Shown here one piece after another: positions 1 through 5,233 of a stretch of DNA of 6,034 nt (within the stretch, counting starts at the first letter, position 1; each line of letters starts with the position of its first letter). A program made the translations under genes and the position numbers. A model generated the notes under the pieces. The model saw nothing but the letters and a program-made list of their open reading frames with translations, was not told the DNA's origin and did not search any database. Source of the DNA: Burkholderiales bacterium (GTDB lineage Bacteria > Pseudomonadota > Gammaproteobacteria > Burkholderiales > JAEUOS01); assembly GCA_947456845.1 (NCBI GenBank), contig CANGUJ010000261.1, positions 1-6,034 on the forward strand. The letters are read 5' to 3'.

Positions 1-238
1 AACCTCCGGACATGCGTTGGACGCGGGCCATCGGCCTCGCGCTTGCCGCTCCCCCTGTCCTCGGTACCTGAAAGTTTCGGCCCTTGCGGCCTTGCTCCTT
101 CGGTGCGCCCCTTGGCGGGGCGGCTCTCCAGACGGCGTTGGTGTTGTGCAGTACATGAACCTGAGCGTGCATGGGAGTTTGCGCCTTCGGTGGCCGCATC
201 CTGCGATGCGGCGCTCTCCTGCGGTGAAGATGATTACA
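1..238. other. Non-coding region with small GC hairpins
   Basis: No convincing gene is visible here. The open plus-strand frames that cross it continue as antisense readings of the M20 gene and resemble no known protein. The stretch holds several short dyads: GGCC-N5-GGCC at 79-91, CGCCCC-N5-GGGGCG at 106-122, and a perfect 7-bp stem with a 4-base loop, CCGCATC-CTGC-GATGCGG, at 194-211. The last lies 27 bp beyond the M20 stop codon on the transcribed side and could shape the 3' end of that mRNA. It has no T-run, so it is not a standard intrinsic terminator. The gene beyond the left edge is unknown. Confidence 0.5.
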
Positions 239-1444
239 TCATGTGGTGCCTTCCCCGGTCTGGAGAAATTTTTCGGCCAGCATCACCCAATAGGCGGCGC
301 CGACCGGCAGGTTGTCGTCGTTGAAGTCGTAGGCCGGATTATGAACCATGCAGGCGCCCGGACCCGCCCCTTCGCCATTGCCGATCAGCAGGTAACTGCC
401 GGGCACGCGCTCGAGCATGAAGGCGAAGTCCTCGCTGCCGGTAAGCGGCGGGCCCTGCGGGCTGACGTTCGTGGGCCCCACCAACGCGATGCCGACGTCG
501 CGTGCGAAGGCGGTTTCAGCCGCGGCGTTGACCAGAACCGCATAGCCGGCACGCCAATCGATGCGCGCGGTAATGCCGAAGCTCTCCGCCTGCGCCATCA
601 CAAGCGCGCGGATGCGCCGCTCGAGGGTGGCGCGGACCTCGCGGTCCAGCGCGCGCACGCTCAATTCCAGCGTGGCCGTGGCGGGGATCACGTTGTTCGC
701 ACGCCCGGCATGCAAGGCGCCAACCGTGACCACCGCTGTCTGCAGCGGGTCGATGTTGCGCGACACCACCGTCTGCAGGGCCATCACGATGGCGGCGGCG
801 GCGACCACCGGATCGGCCGCCCGGTGCGGCATGGCGCCGTGGCCGCCCACGCCTTCGAGGGTGATGGTTGCGTAGTCCGAGGAGGCCATCGCTGCGCCTT
901 CGCGAAACACCAGGTGCCCCTGGCGGATGCCGGGCATGTTGTGCATGGCGAAGATGGCGTCGCACGGATGGCGTTCGAACAGGCCGTCAGCCATCATGCG
1001 CAGCGCACCGCCGCCGCCTTCCTCCGCGGGCTGGAAAATCAGGTTCAGCATGCCATCGAACCGGCCATGCCGTGCGAGGTGGTGCGCCGCGGCCAGCAAC
1101 ATCGCGGTATGGCCGTCGTGCCCGCAGGCATGCATCACGCCGCCATGACTGCTGGACCACGCCACGCCGCTGGCTTCGTCGAGCGGCAGTGCGTCCATGT
1201 CGGCCCGCAGGCCGAGGCGCTTGCGGCCGGTACCGCGGACCAGCGTTCCGACCACGCCGGTCCCGCCGATGCCGCATTCGACGGCATAACCCCATTTCTC
1301 CAGACACTCGGCCACCAGGGCAGCGGTGCGGTGCTCTTCAAACGCCAGTTCCGGGTGGCGATGAAGGTCGCGCCGCAGGGCGACGAACTCGCCGGAGCGG
1401 GCTTCCAGGGCGGTGAGGATGTCGTGCACGGGCGCGTCGGTCAA
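239..1444 (-). CDS. M20 family metallo-amidohydrolase (hippurate hydrolase / N-acyl amino acid amidohydrolase type)
   Basis: This is a cytoplasmic di-metal hydrolase of the M20D group (hippuricase, N-acetyl-amino-acid and indole-acetyl-amino-acid hydrolases), which cleaves an amide bond to release an amino acid or amine. Its 401 residues are full length. The metal motif HACGHDGH is at residues 105-112, the catalytic pair E141/E142 in PAEEGGGG, H168 in MHNMPG, and the last ligand H368 in MVHNP. The dimerisation (lid) domain spans about 190-300 and contains GGHGAMPH. There is no signal peptide. The start is TTG at 1444; the only in-frame codons between it and the upstream TAG are three non-start codons. 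No strong Shine-Dalgarno sequence precedes it, so translation may be coupled to the Bug gene 9 bp upstream. A GTG at codon 6 is an alternative start. The family is clear, but the substrate cannot be told from sequence. Confidence 0.93.
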   Translation of the reverse strand: MTDAPVHDILTALEARSGEFVALRRDLHRHPELAFEEHRTAALVAECLEKWGYAVECGIGGTGVVGTLVRGTGRKRLGLRADMDALPLDEASGVAWSSSHGGVMHACGHDGHTAMLLAAAHHLARHGRFDGMLNLIFQPAEEGGGGALRMMADGLFERHPCDAIFAMHNMPGIRQGHLVFREGAAMASSDYATITLEGVGGHGAMPHRAADPVVAAAAIVMALQTVVSRNIDPLQTAVVTVGALHAGRANNVIPATATLELSVRALDREVRATLERRIRALVMAQAESFGITARIDWRAGYAVLVNAAAETAFARDVGIALVGPTNVSPQGPPLTGSEDFAFMLERVPGSYLLIGNGEGAGPGACMVHNPAYDFNDDNLPVGAAYWVMLAEKFLQTGEGTT

Positions 1445-1453
1445 GTGCGCTGC

Positions 1454-2434
1454 CTACTGCGGCTGCAGGTTGATCTGCTTGGCGATCGCGCGATAGCGCG
1501 CGGTCTCCATCTCGAAGAAGCGCGCCGACTCGGCGAGGCTCATCGGTGCCGAAGGGTGCTGGGTTTGCGCCGCCAGTTGCGCGCGTACCGCGGGGTCGCG
1601 CAATGTCTTGCCGATGGCGGCATGCAGGCGAGTGACCACATCCTCCGGCGTGGCTTTCGGGACCATGAAGCCGGTCCAGATCTTGTAGGCGAAGTTCTTC
1701 AGCGCCTGCCCCTCGGCAACGGTAGGCAGGTTCTTCAGCAATTCGGAGCGTTGCGCCCCGAGCTGGCCGATCACCTTCAGGCGTCCCTGTTCGGCCAGCG
1801 CGCCCATCCCCGCGCTGTATACCAGCACGGCGAAGTCGACCTGGCCGCCGCCGATGTCCTGCAGCAGCGGTGCGTTGCCCTTGTACGGCACGTGGGTCAG
1901 CTTGATCCCGGTCTCCGCCTGCACGTTCTCCAGGATGAGGTGGTACAGCGACCCTACGCCCACGCTGCCGTAGCTCAGGGGCTTGTCCGGCGACTTGCGC
2001 GCCAGGGCGATCAGGTCGTCGACCGTATTGACGGGCAGGTCCTTGCGGGTCACGAACACCATGACGGCATCGGCGACCGGATGCACGAGGCGGAAATCCT
2101 CGGCCTTCAGCCTGACCGCGGCATTGGCCAGGGGCGCCAGGATGACTTCATTCGGTGACCCTTGAAAAACGAGGTGTCCGTCCGCCGGCGCGGCCAGCAC
2201 CTTCTGCGCGGCCAGCGCGCCGCTCACACCCCCGAGGTTCTCCACCAGCACCTGCTGGCCCAGTTCCTTGCCGAGCGGGGCGTTGAAAATGCGCCCGATC
2301 GCGTCGGAAGGACCGCCCGCCGGGTAAGGCACCATGAGGCTAACGGTCTTGGCAGGCCAGTTCTGTGCCAGGGCAGCGCCCGCTACAAGCAGCGACCCGG
2401 CCGTCAGGCCCAGTAAATATCGGAATTTCAGCAT
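1454..2434 (-). CDS. Bug family (TctC-like) periplasmic solute-binding protein
   Basis: This is an extracytoplasmic receptor of the Bug/TctC family, which is greatly expanded in Bordetella and relatives. It binds small carboxylated or amidated compounds in the periplasm, either for a TctAB permease or as a sensor. The 326 residues match the usual length. A signal peptide ends near residue 23 (ALA then Q). Family hallmarks are PYPAGGPSD at 37-44, the YGSVGVGS loop at 155-162 and HVPYKG at 181-186. The ATG at 2434 is chosen because the signal peptide begins there and GGGAG (complement of 2440-2444) sits 5 nt upstream. The same frame stays open to 3325, but that extension is antisense to the LysR gene and is not coding. 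It is first in an apparent operon with the M20 hydrolase and divergent from the LysR gene. No TctA/TctB membrane genes are in the window, so the ligand and permease are unknown. Confidence 0.95.
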   Translation of the reverse strand: MLKFRYLLGLTAGSLLVAGAALAQNWPAKTVSLMVPYPAGGPSDAIGRIFNAPLGKELGQQVLVENLGGVSGALAAQKVLAAPADGHLVFQGSPNEVILAPLANAAVRLKAEDFRLVHPVADAVMVFVTRKDLPVNTVDDLIALARKSPDKPLSYGSVGVGSLYHLILENVQAETGIKLTHVPYKGNAPLLQDIGGGQVDFAVLVYSAGMGALAEQGRLKVIGQLGAQRSELLKNLPTVAEGQALKNFAYKIWTGFMVPKATPEDVVTRLHAAIGKTLRDPAVRAQLAAQTQHPSAPMSLAESARFFEMETARYRAIAKQINLQPQ

Positions 2435-2439
2435 CGCGA

Positions 2440-2444
2440 CTCCC
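2440..2444 (-). promoter_or_regulatory. Ribosome binding site of the Bug gene
   Basis: The minus strand reads GGGAG, followed by 5 nt and the ATG at 2434. It settles the start of the Bug gene against the much longer open frame that continues upstream. Confidence 0.75.
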
Positions 2445-2482
2445 GGTTGACTGCAGATGGTGGGTGGACCTCTGAGGATGCC

Positions 2483-2512
2483 AATGTATGGACCGTCTGC
2501 GCTAATGTCCAA
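2483..2512 (-). promoter_or_regulatory. Candidate sigma70 promoter of the Bug-M20 operon
   Basis: On the minus strand, TTGGAC (complement of 2507-2512) could be the -35 and TACATT (complement of 2483-2488) the -10, with an 18-bp spacer. The -10 matches four of six consensus positions and the -35 keeps the TTG core. The inverted repeat at 2511-2530 lies just upstream and touches the -35, a position suited to control by the neighbouring LysR protein. This is a by-eye prediction. Confidence 0.35.
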
Positions 2513-2530
2513 TGCATTGTTTTTTGCATT
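2511..2530. promoter_or_regulatory. Interrupted inverted repeat, candidate LysR operator
   Basis: The arms AATGCA (2511-2516) and TGCATT (2525-2530) are perfect inverted repeats separated by 8 bp. The left arm also lies inside a separate 10-bp palindrome, CAATGCATTG, at 2510-2519. A related direct repeat starts at 2481 (CCAATGTATG, against CCAATGCATT at 2509-2518). The site lies between the Bug -35 and the lysR -10 in the divergent intergenic region, where LysR-type regulators normally bind to activate the target operon and repress themselves. It is not an exact T-N11-A box, so assigning it to this regulator is inference. Confidence 0.4.
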
Positions 2531-2535
2531 ATGAT
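2530..2535 (+). promoter_or_regulatory. Candidate -10 element for the LysR gene
   Basis: TATGAT matches five of six consensus positions and lies 31 bp before the GTG start at 2567. No good -35 is seen 16-18 bp upstream (2506-2513 is weak). The -10 shares its first base with the right arm of the inverted repeat, so a protein bound there should hinder lysR transcription. Confidence 0.35.
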
Positions 2536-2554
2536 AAATGGAACTCATGGAAAA

Positions 2555-2560
2555 CGGAGG
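2555..2560 (+). promoter_or_regulatory. Strong Shine-Dalgarno fixing the GTG start of the LysR gene
   Basis: CGGAGG is followed by 6 nt and GTG at 2567. This decides the start: the frame is open 120 bp further upstream, but that part encodes nothing like a LysR N-terminus and overlaps the promoter region. Confidence 0.8.
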
Positions 2561-2566
2561 CGCCTC

Positions 2567-3454
2567 GTGACGCTCGTTCAACTGCGGCATTTGCTCTCGT
2601 TGGCCCGGACGGGATCCTTCAGCAGGTCGGCCGCGGAGTCGTTCCTGACCCAACCTGCCTTGAGTCGCAGCATCCGCGCGCTCGAGGATGAACTCGGGCA
2701 GGCGTTGTTCGACCGCGTCGGACGCCGCAGCGAAGTCACGCCTTTCGGACGCGAAGTGGTCGAGTACGCGCGCGGTATCGTGGGCGCGGCAGACGATCTG
2801 CGCGAAAGCGGCGCCAAGACCGCGCGCGGCGAAAGGGGGACCTTGCGCATCGGCCTGGGTTCGGGACCCGGCGCGCTGTTGATGACGCCGCTTCTGATGC
2901 ATATGGCGACGCGCCATCCGCGCCTGCGGCTGGAAATCTCCCGCGGCCGTACCGACCTGCTCGAGCGCAGCCTGCGCGAGCGCAGCGTCGATGCGCTGGT
3001 GGTGGACGCCCGCTCCCTGGTGCCCGCACCGGATTTGCGGGCGACCCAGTCCCATGAGACGCGCGGTTCGTTCCTTTGCCGGCGCGGCCACCCGTTGGCC
3101 CGCAAGCGGGGGGGCGTGACCTTCGCGCAGGTGCGCGAATATCCGATCGCTTCGACGCCCCTGAGCGACGAAGTGGCGCGCGTGCTGGTGGAGCGCTACG
3201 GTCCGGAAGCGCACCCCGCGAGTTGCGTCACCCTGCGCTGCGAGGAGATTCCGAGCCTGGTCGAACTGACGCGCAACACCGACACGGTGCTCATCGCCAT
3301 CCGCGCCGCCGGCACCGATTTGCATGAACTGGCGATGCGGCCCGCTCTGGATTTGACGGCGCGATTCGCGATCGTCACGCTGGCAGGCCGCAGCGAAGCG
3401 CCCGCGCTGCCGATCGTGCGCCGCCTGGTGAACGAGATCCTCCAGGATGCCTGA
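2567..3454 (+). CDS. LysR-type transcriptional regulator
   Basis: This is a DNA-binding regulator with the standard LysR plan and a typical length of 295 residues. The winged helix-turn-helix occupies about residues 3-62, with the recognition region AAESFLTQPALSRSIRALE at 22-40 followed by LGQALFDR. A linker helix follows, and the effector-binding domain runs from about 92 (GTLRIGLGSG) to the end. The GTG start gives MTLVQLRHLL, the expected LysR N-terminus, behind a strong CGGAGG site. The gene diverges from the Bug-M20 operon, the usual arrangement for a regulator and its target, so it probably controls that operon in response to the substrate or product and represses itself. A second possible target is the NIPSNAP gene, whose upstream region holds an ATC-N9-GAT dyad. 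The effector cannot be predicted. Confidence 0.95.
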   Translation: MTLVQLRHLLSLARTGSFSRSAAESFLTQPALSRSIRALEDELGQALFDRVGRRSEVTPFGREVVEYARGIVGAADDLRESGAKTARGERGTLRIGLGSGPGALLMTPLLMHMATRHPRLRLEISRGRTDLLERSLRERSVDALVVDARSLVPAPDLRATQSHETRGSFLCRRGHPLARKRGGVTFAQVREYPIASTPLSDEVARVLVERYGPEAHPASCVTLRCEEIPSLVELTRNTDTVLIAIRAAGTDLHELAMRPALDLTARFAIVTLAGRSEAPALPIVRRLVNEILQDA

Positions 3455-3509
3455 TCAGGTCGCCTTCAACGCGTGTGATGAAAGGTTCGCCAACGGGTGG
3501 GGGACGTCC

Positions 3510-3653
3510 TTTGCCGGCGCCGTTCTCCCTGTGCAGGATGTGCACCTCGCCGTTGTGGAGCGCGAATGACCCATGGTTGAGCGCCTGCACCCCGACGAAG
3601 CCCTTGCTGATGCCGCGCAGTTATAGAACCGGGGTGGCCTTAGTCAACGCCAT
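3510..3653 (-). pseudogene. N-terminal remnant of a sugar-type (RbsA/MglA-like) ABC transporter ATPase
   Basis: Read on the minus strand from ATG at 3653, ten codons (MALTKATPVL) are followed by TAA at 3621-3623. The same frame then continues with LRGISKGFVGVQAL, then SFALHNGEVHILHRENGAGK. This matches the opening of duplicated ABC ATPases for ribose/galactose-type sugars, which typically reads roughly ELRGISKRFPGVQAL, then SF-L--GEVHAL-GENGAGKST. The TAA stands where a Glu codon (GAA/GAG) is expected, one base change away. Walker A is damaged: its first Gly is Arg and the Lys is followed by Gly instead of Ser. After the lysine at 3510 the similarity ends; the ~450 further residues of such a protein, including signature and Walker B motifs, are absent. 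An in-frame ATG at 3686 could be an earlier start. The fragment lies 47 bp beyond the NIPSNAP stop on the same strand and converges with the LysR gene. Confidence 0.72.
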
Positions 3654-3700
3654 GTCCTGGCGGCGACGGATCTTTTCGGGCTTCATGAAAACGAGCGCAT

Positions 3701-4408
3701 TCAAAACAGGGGAGAGAGCTGCTTGCCCGGCGCGGGCACAAGCCAGTGCGAGCGCCTGGAGGCGACCAGGGGCGCGGTGGCCGCGGCGAAGGCGGCCCAG
3801 CCTGCTTGCCCCTCGAGTTCATCGCGCCAGCGGCGCGCCTGGACCTGGTCGCCGTGCCAGCGCAGGATGGTCACCTCGTGCAACGGTCCGACCAGGGTGT
3901 GGAACACCCCGATCAGCCGCTGCGTTGCCAGCGGGGCTGCGCGCAGCCCCTCCGCCTTCCATGCCTGCCAGTAGGCCGGTAGGCTGCCAGGGCGCAGTTG
4001 AATGACTTCCATTTCTACGCATACCGCGCCGGCAAGGGCGCCGGTGTCCAGCGGCATGTCGCCGGGCAGCCAGTCCGATGTCGCGCTCCAGAGCGGGTTG
4101 AGTTCGCCGACCGGGGCGTGCAGCAGGAACTTGTTTTCCTGCGCCGAGAGGAGCGAGCGCACCTTCTTGAAGTAGGGATTGAGGGCCTCGACGCGATACA
4201 GGCCGTGCAGGCGCTGATGCCAGTCCTCGTAGCTGTCGAAGCGCCACCAGTGGACGATCGCGTCCTGCCCGTCGATGCGCGCGGAGAAGTAGCCCATCAA
4301 GCGTTCCATGATGGGCCGGACCAGTTCGAATCCGCGTTCGTGCTGGAGTTCCCAGAAGCGCGCGGCGGAATCGGCGGTCAGGGTGTAGACGCGTTGCTCG
4401 AATAACAA
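3701..4408 (-). CDS. NIPSNAP family protein with two ferredoxin-like domains
   Basis: The protein has 235 residues and two tandem NIPSNAP-type (dimeric alpha/beta barrel) halves. The first is about residues 1-98, starting MLFEQRVYTL and running through GYFSARI, VHWWRFDSYEDWHQR and NPYFKKVRSLLSAQENKFLLHAP. The second is about 128-225, with VEMEVIQLRPGSLPAYWQAW, LIGVFHTLVGPLHEVTILRWHGD and HWLVPAP. Bacterial members have no settled biochemical role, and no catalytic residues can be named here. The start is TTG at 4408: an in-frame TGA lies four codons upstream, GAAGGGAGA (complement of 4414-4422) is correctly spaced, and the translated start matches the family's M-x-E-x-R-x-Y-T-L opening. There is no signal peptide, so it is probably cytoplasmic. 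It appears to have its own promoter, which overlaps a 7-bp inverted repeat. An ABC ATPase remnant follows it, suggesting it once led a transport operon. Confidence 0.88.
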   Translation of the reverse strand: MLFEQRVYTLTADSAARFWELQHERGFELVRPIMERLMGYFSARIDGQDAIVHWWRFDSYEDWHQRLHGLYRVEALNPYFKKVRSLLSAQENKFLLHAPVGELNPLWSATSDWLPGDMPLDTGALAGAVCVEMEVIQLRPGSLPAYWQAWKAEGLRAAPLATQRLIGVFHTLVGPLHEVTILRWHGDQVQARRWRDELEGQAGWAAFAAATAPLVASRRSHWLVPAPGKQLSPLF

Positions 4409-4413
4409 ACCTG

Positions 4414-4422
4414 TCTCCCTTC
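4414..4422 (-). promoter_or_regulatory. Ribosome binding site fixing the TTG start of the NIPSNAP gene
   Basis: The minus strand reads GAAGGGAGA, with the GGGAG core 6 nt before TTG at 4408. Together with the in-frame TGA at 4421-4423 it leaves TTG as the only credible start. Confidence 0.75.
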
Positions 4423-4470
4423 AAACGCTCCGCGATGGCAGCGGATCGGCTTGGCCGACCCCGTTTCACA

Positions 4471-4493
4471 AAGTATCACAGCTCGGGATACTT
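4471..4493. promoter_or_regulatory. Perfect 7-bp inverted repeat with ATC-N9-GAT, candidate LysR box at the NIPSNAP promoter
   Basis: AAGTATC (4471-4477) and GATACTT (4487-4493) are exact inverted repeats with a 9-bp spacer. The centre reads ATC-N9-GAT, and so contains T-N11-A, the classical LysR-family recognition pattern known from NodD and relatives. It forms an A/T-rich island in GC-rich surroundings, 63 bp before the TTG start of the NIPSNAP gene. On the minus strand GATACT inside the repeat, preceded by TG, could be an extended -10, with TTGAGA (complement of 4494-4499) 15 bp upstream as a poorly spaced -35. The overlap would suit repression. A GntR-type operator is an alternative reading. 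Confidence 0.5.
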
Positions 4494-4511
4494 CTCAAAA
4501 CGTACTGCGAT

Positions 4512-4572
4512 CCGCATGCGGGGCCGGCACCCTGCCCGGCCGTTCGCCGGCCTGCCACAAGCGGCCCGGGCC
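4512..4572. other. GC-rich palindromes between the 121-residue gene and the NIPSNAP gene
   Basis: Three dyads lie close together: CCGCATGCGG (4512-4521, perfect), CCGGC-N5-GCCGG (4536-4550) and GGCCCGGGCC (4563-4572, perfect). They lie downstream of the 121-residue gene on the transcribed strand and could fold its mRNA end. None is followed by a T-run, so they are not called a terminator. Confidence 0.35.
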
Positions 4573-4590
4573 CGCGCACGATGGCGGCGG

Positions 4591-4956
4591 CTATTGCACC
4601 GATGCGGGCGGGTGCGGATTGCGATAGTCGAACATGAACAGGCTTACCCACTCGATGCCCGGATCGGCCGCGTAGGCGTGCGCGAAATCGCGCCGTCTGT
4701 CGGCGATGAAGATGTGGCGCTCGATCACGCAAGGCCCGCGCACGTCGGACCGTTCGATCACGGTGAGTTCCAGGTCCATGGCGTTCGCGCCGACCGAGAA
4801 GCATGCGGCCAGAAAGTCGAGCTGTTCGCGCAGGGGCAGATCCTCGAAGCCCTTTACGCGCGTCACCACCGTGCAGCGGCGCACGGACCGGAGCGGCGGG
4901 AGCTTGCAGCGCAGGCGCGCCGTGGGGGAGGGAAGTCGGCTGTCTGTGGGTAGCAT
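4591..4956 (-). CDS. Small protein of unknown function, possibly NTF2-like/SnoaL
   Basis: This 121-residue protein is not firmly recognised. Coding is supported by strong G/C at third codon positions in this frame, a mixed and realistic amino-acid composition, and a C-terminal half that looks folded: LREQLDFLAACFSVGANAMD (about residues 43-62), then LELTVIERSDV, VIERHIFIAD and IEWVSLFMFDYRN. The middle part loosely recalls limonene-epoxide-hydrolase/SnoaL proteins, where a helix is followed by strands ending in a V-x-E-R motif, and the length fits NTF2-like folds. The characteristic C-terminal W-R-D-Y-F-D strand is not clearly present. The first ~35 residues are rich in Arg, Pro and Ser and may not be real. 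ATG at 4956 is the first start after an in-frame TGA at 4972-4974, and its Shine-Dalgarno is weak. It sits 182 bp upstream of the NIPSNAP gene on the same strand, with GC palindromes between, so co-transcription is uncertain. Confidence 0.55.
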   Translation of the reverse strand: MLPTDSRLPSPTARLRCKLPPLRSVRRCTVVTRVKGFEDLPLREQLDFLAACFSVGANAMDLELTVIERSDVRGPCVIERHIFIADRRRDFAHAYAADPGIEWVSLFMFDYRNPHPPASVQ

Positions 4957-5091
4957 CTGTCCGTATCTCTCTCAGGTTGGGCGGTCTCGGGACGATCCGG
5001 CCGGCCCGCATCGCGCATTCGCGCCGCGACCAGCCGCGCCATCGAATGCCCTTGTCATGATGGAGTCGATTATGTCGGTTCGATGCGTGGG

Positions 5092-5120
5092 AAAAAGCAA
5101 AAAAGCGTCAGGCTTGACAC
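5092..5120 (-). terminator. Intrinsic terminator downstream of modA
   Basis: The minus-strand RNA reads GUGUCA-AGCC-UGACGC (complement of 5105-5120), a 6-bp stem with one G-U pair and a tetraloop. Six U (complement of 5099-5104) follow at once, then GC and five more U (5092-5096). The stem is short but the U-tract is strong, and it lies 113 bp beyond the modA stop on the correct strand. It should also insulate the 121-residue gene from modA transcription. Confidence 0.65.
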
Positions 5121-5233
5121 TTTGTAAAGGATTGGCCGACGGCGGCGCCGAGCCGCTTGTGCGATGGGATGGGCCATTTCTGCCGGTGCGCGGCGCATGG
5201 CGGATTTCTTGGCCGGGCCCGGCAGCCGCTGTG

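Noticed and set aside
17..2158. 713-codon open frame on the plus strand
   Set aside because: It is antisense to both the M20 and Bug genes, which carry clear family motifs. Its translation is rich in His, Arg, Gly and Ala with no recognisable domain, as expected from the opposite strand of GC-biased codons.
2447..2566. Longer start for the LysR protein in the same frame
   Set aside because: The extra 40 residues do not resemble a LysR N-terminus and would cover the promoter region. The GTG at 2567 has a strong, well-spaced Shine-Dalgarno.
2435..3325. Upstream minus-strand extension of the Bug frame, antisense to the LysR gene
   Set aside because: The signal peptide and ribosome binding site put the Bug start at 2434. 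The extension has no protein-like features and overlaps a complete LysR gene.
3450..3459. CCTGATCAGG palindrome at the LysR stop codon
   Set aside because: It is a 10-bp palindrome without loop or T-run; too short to call a terminator or operator.
3375..3509. Continuation of the ABC ATPase remnant frame past Walker A
   Set aside because: The frame is open, but the residues after the lysine do not resemble an ABC ATPase and run into the antisense of the LysR gene. The origin of 3455-3509 is unknown.
4466..5011. 181-codon minus-strand frame overlapping the 121-residue gene
   Set aside because: Its Arg/Ala/Pro-rich composition and lack of third-position G/C bias mark it as an out-of-frame shadow.
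5069..5074. CATAAT on the minus strand as a -10 for the 121-residue gene
   Set aside because: It matches five of six positions, but no acceptable -35 lies 16-19 bp upstream; the region is the modA terminator T-tract. Too weak to annotate.
5114..5119. Plus-strand TTGACA, a perfect -35 hexamer
   Set aside because: No -10-like sequence follows at 16-18 bp, no plus-strand gene lies downstream, and the bases belong to the terminator stem.
5212..5223. GCCGGGCCCGGC palindrome just after modA
   Set aside because: A GC-only palindrome in GC-rich DNA with no loop or T-run; the hairpin with a T-tract at 5092-5120 is the better terminator.
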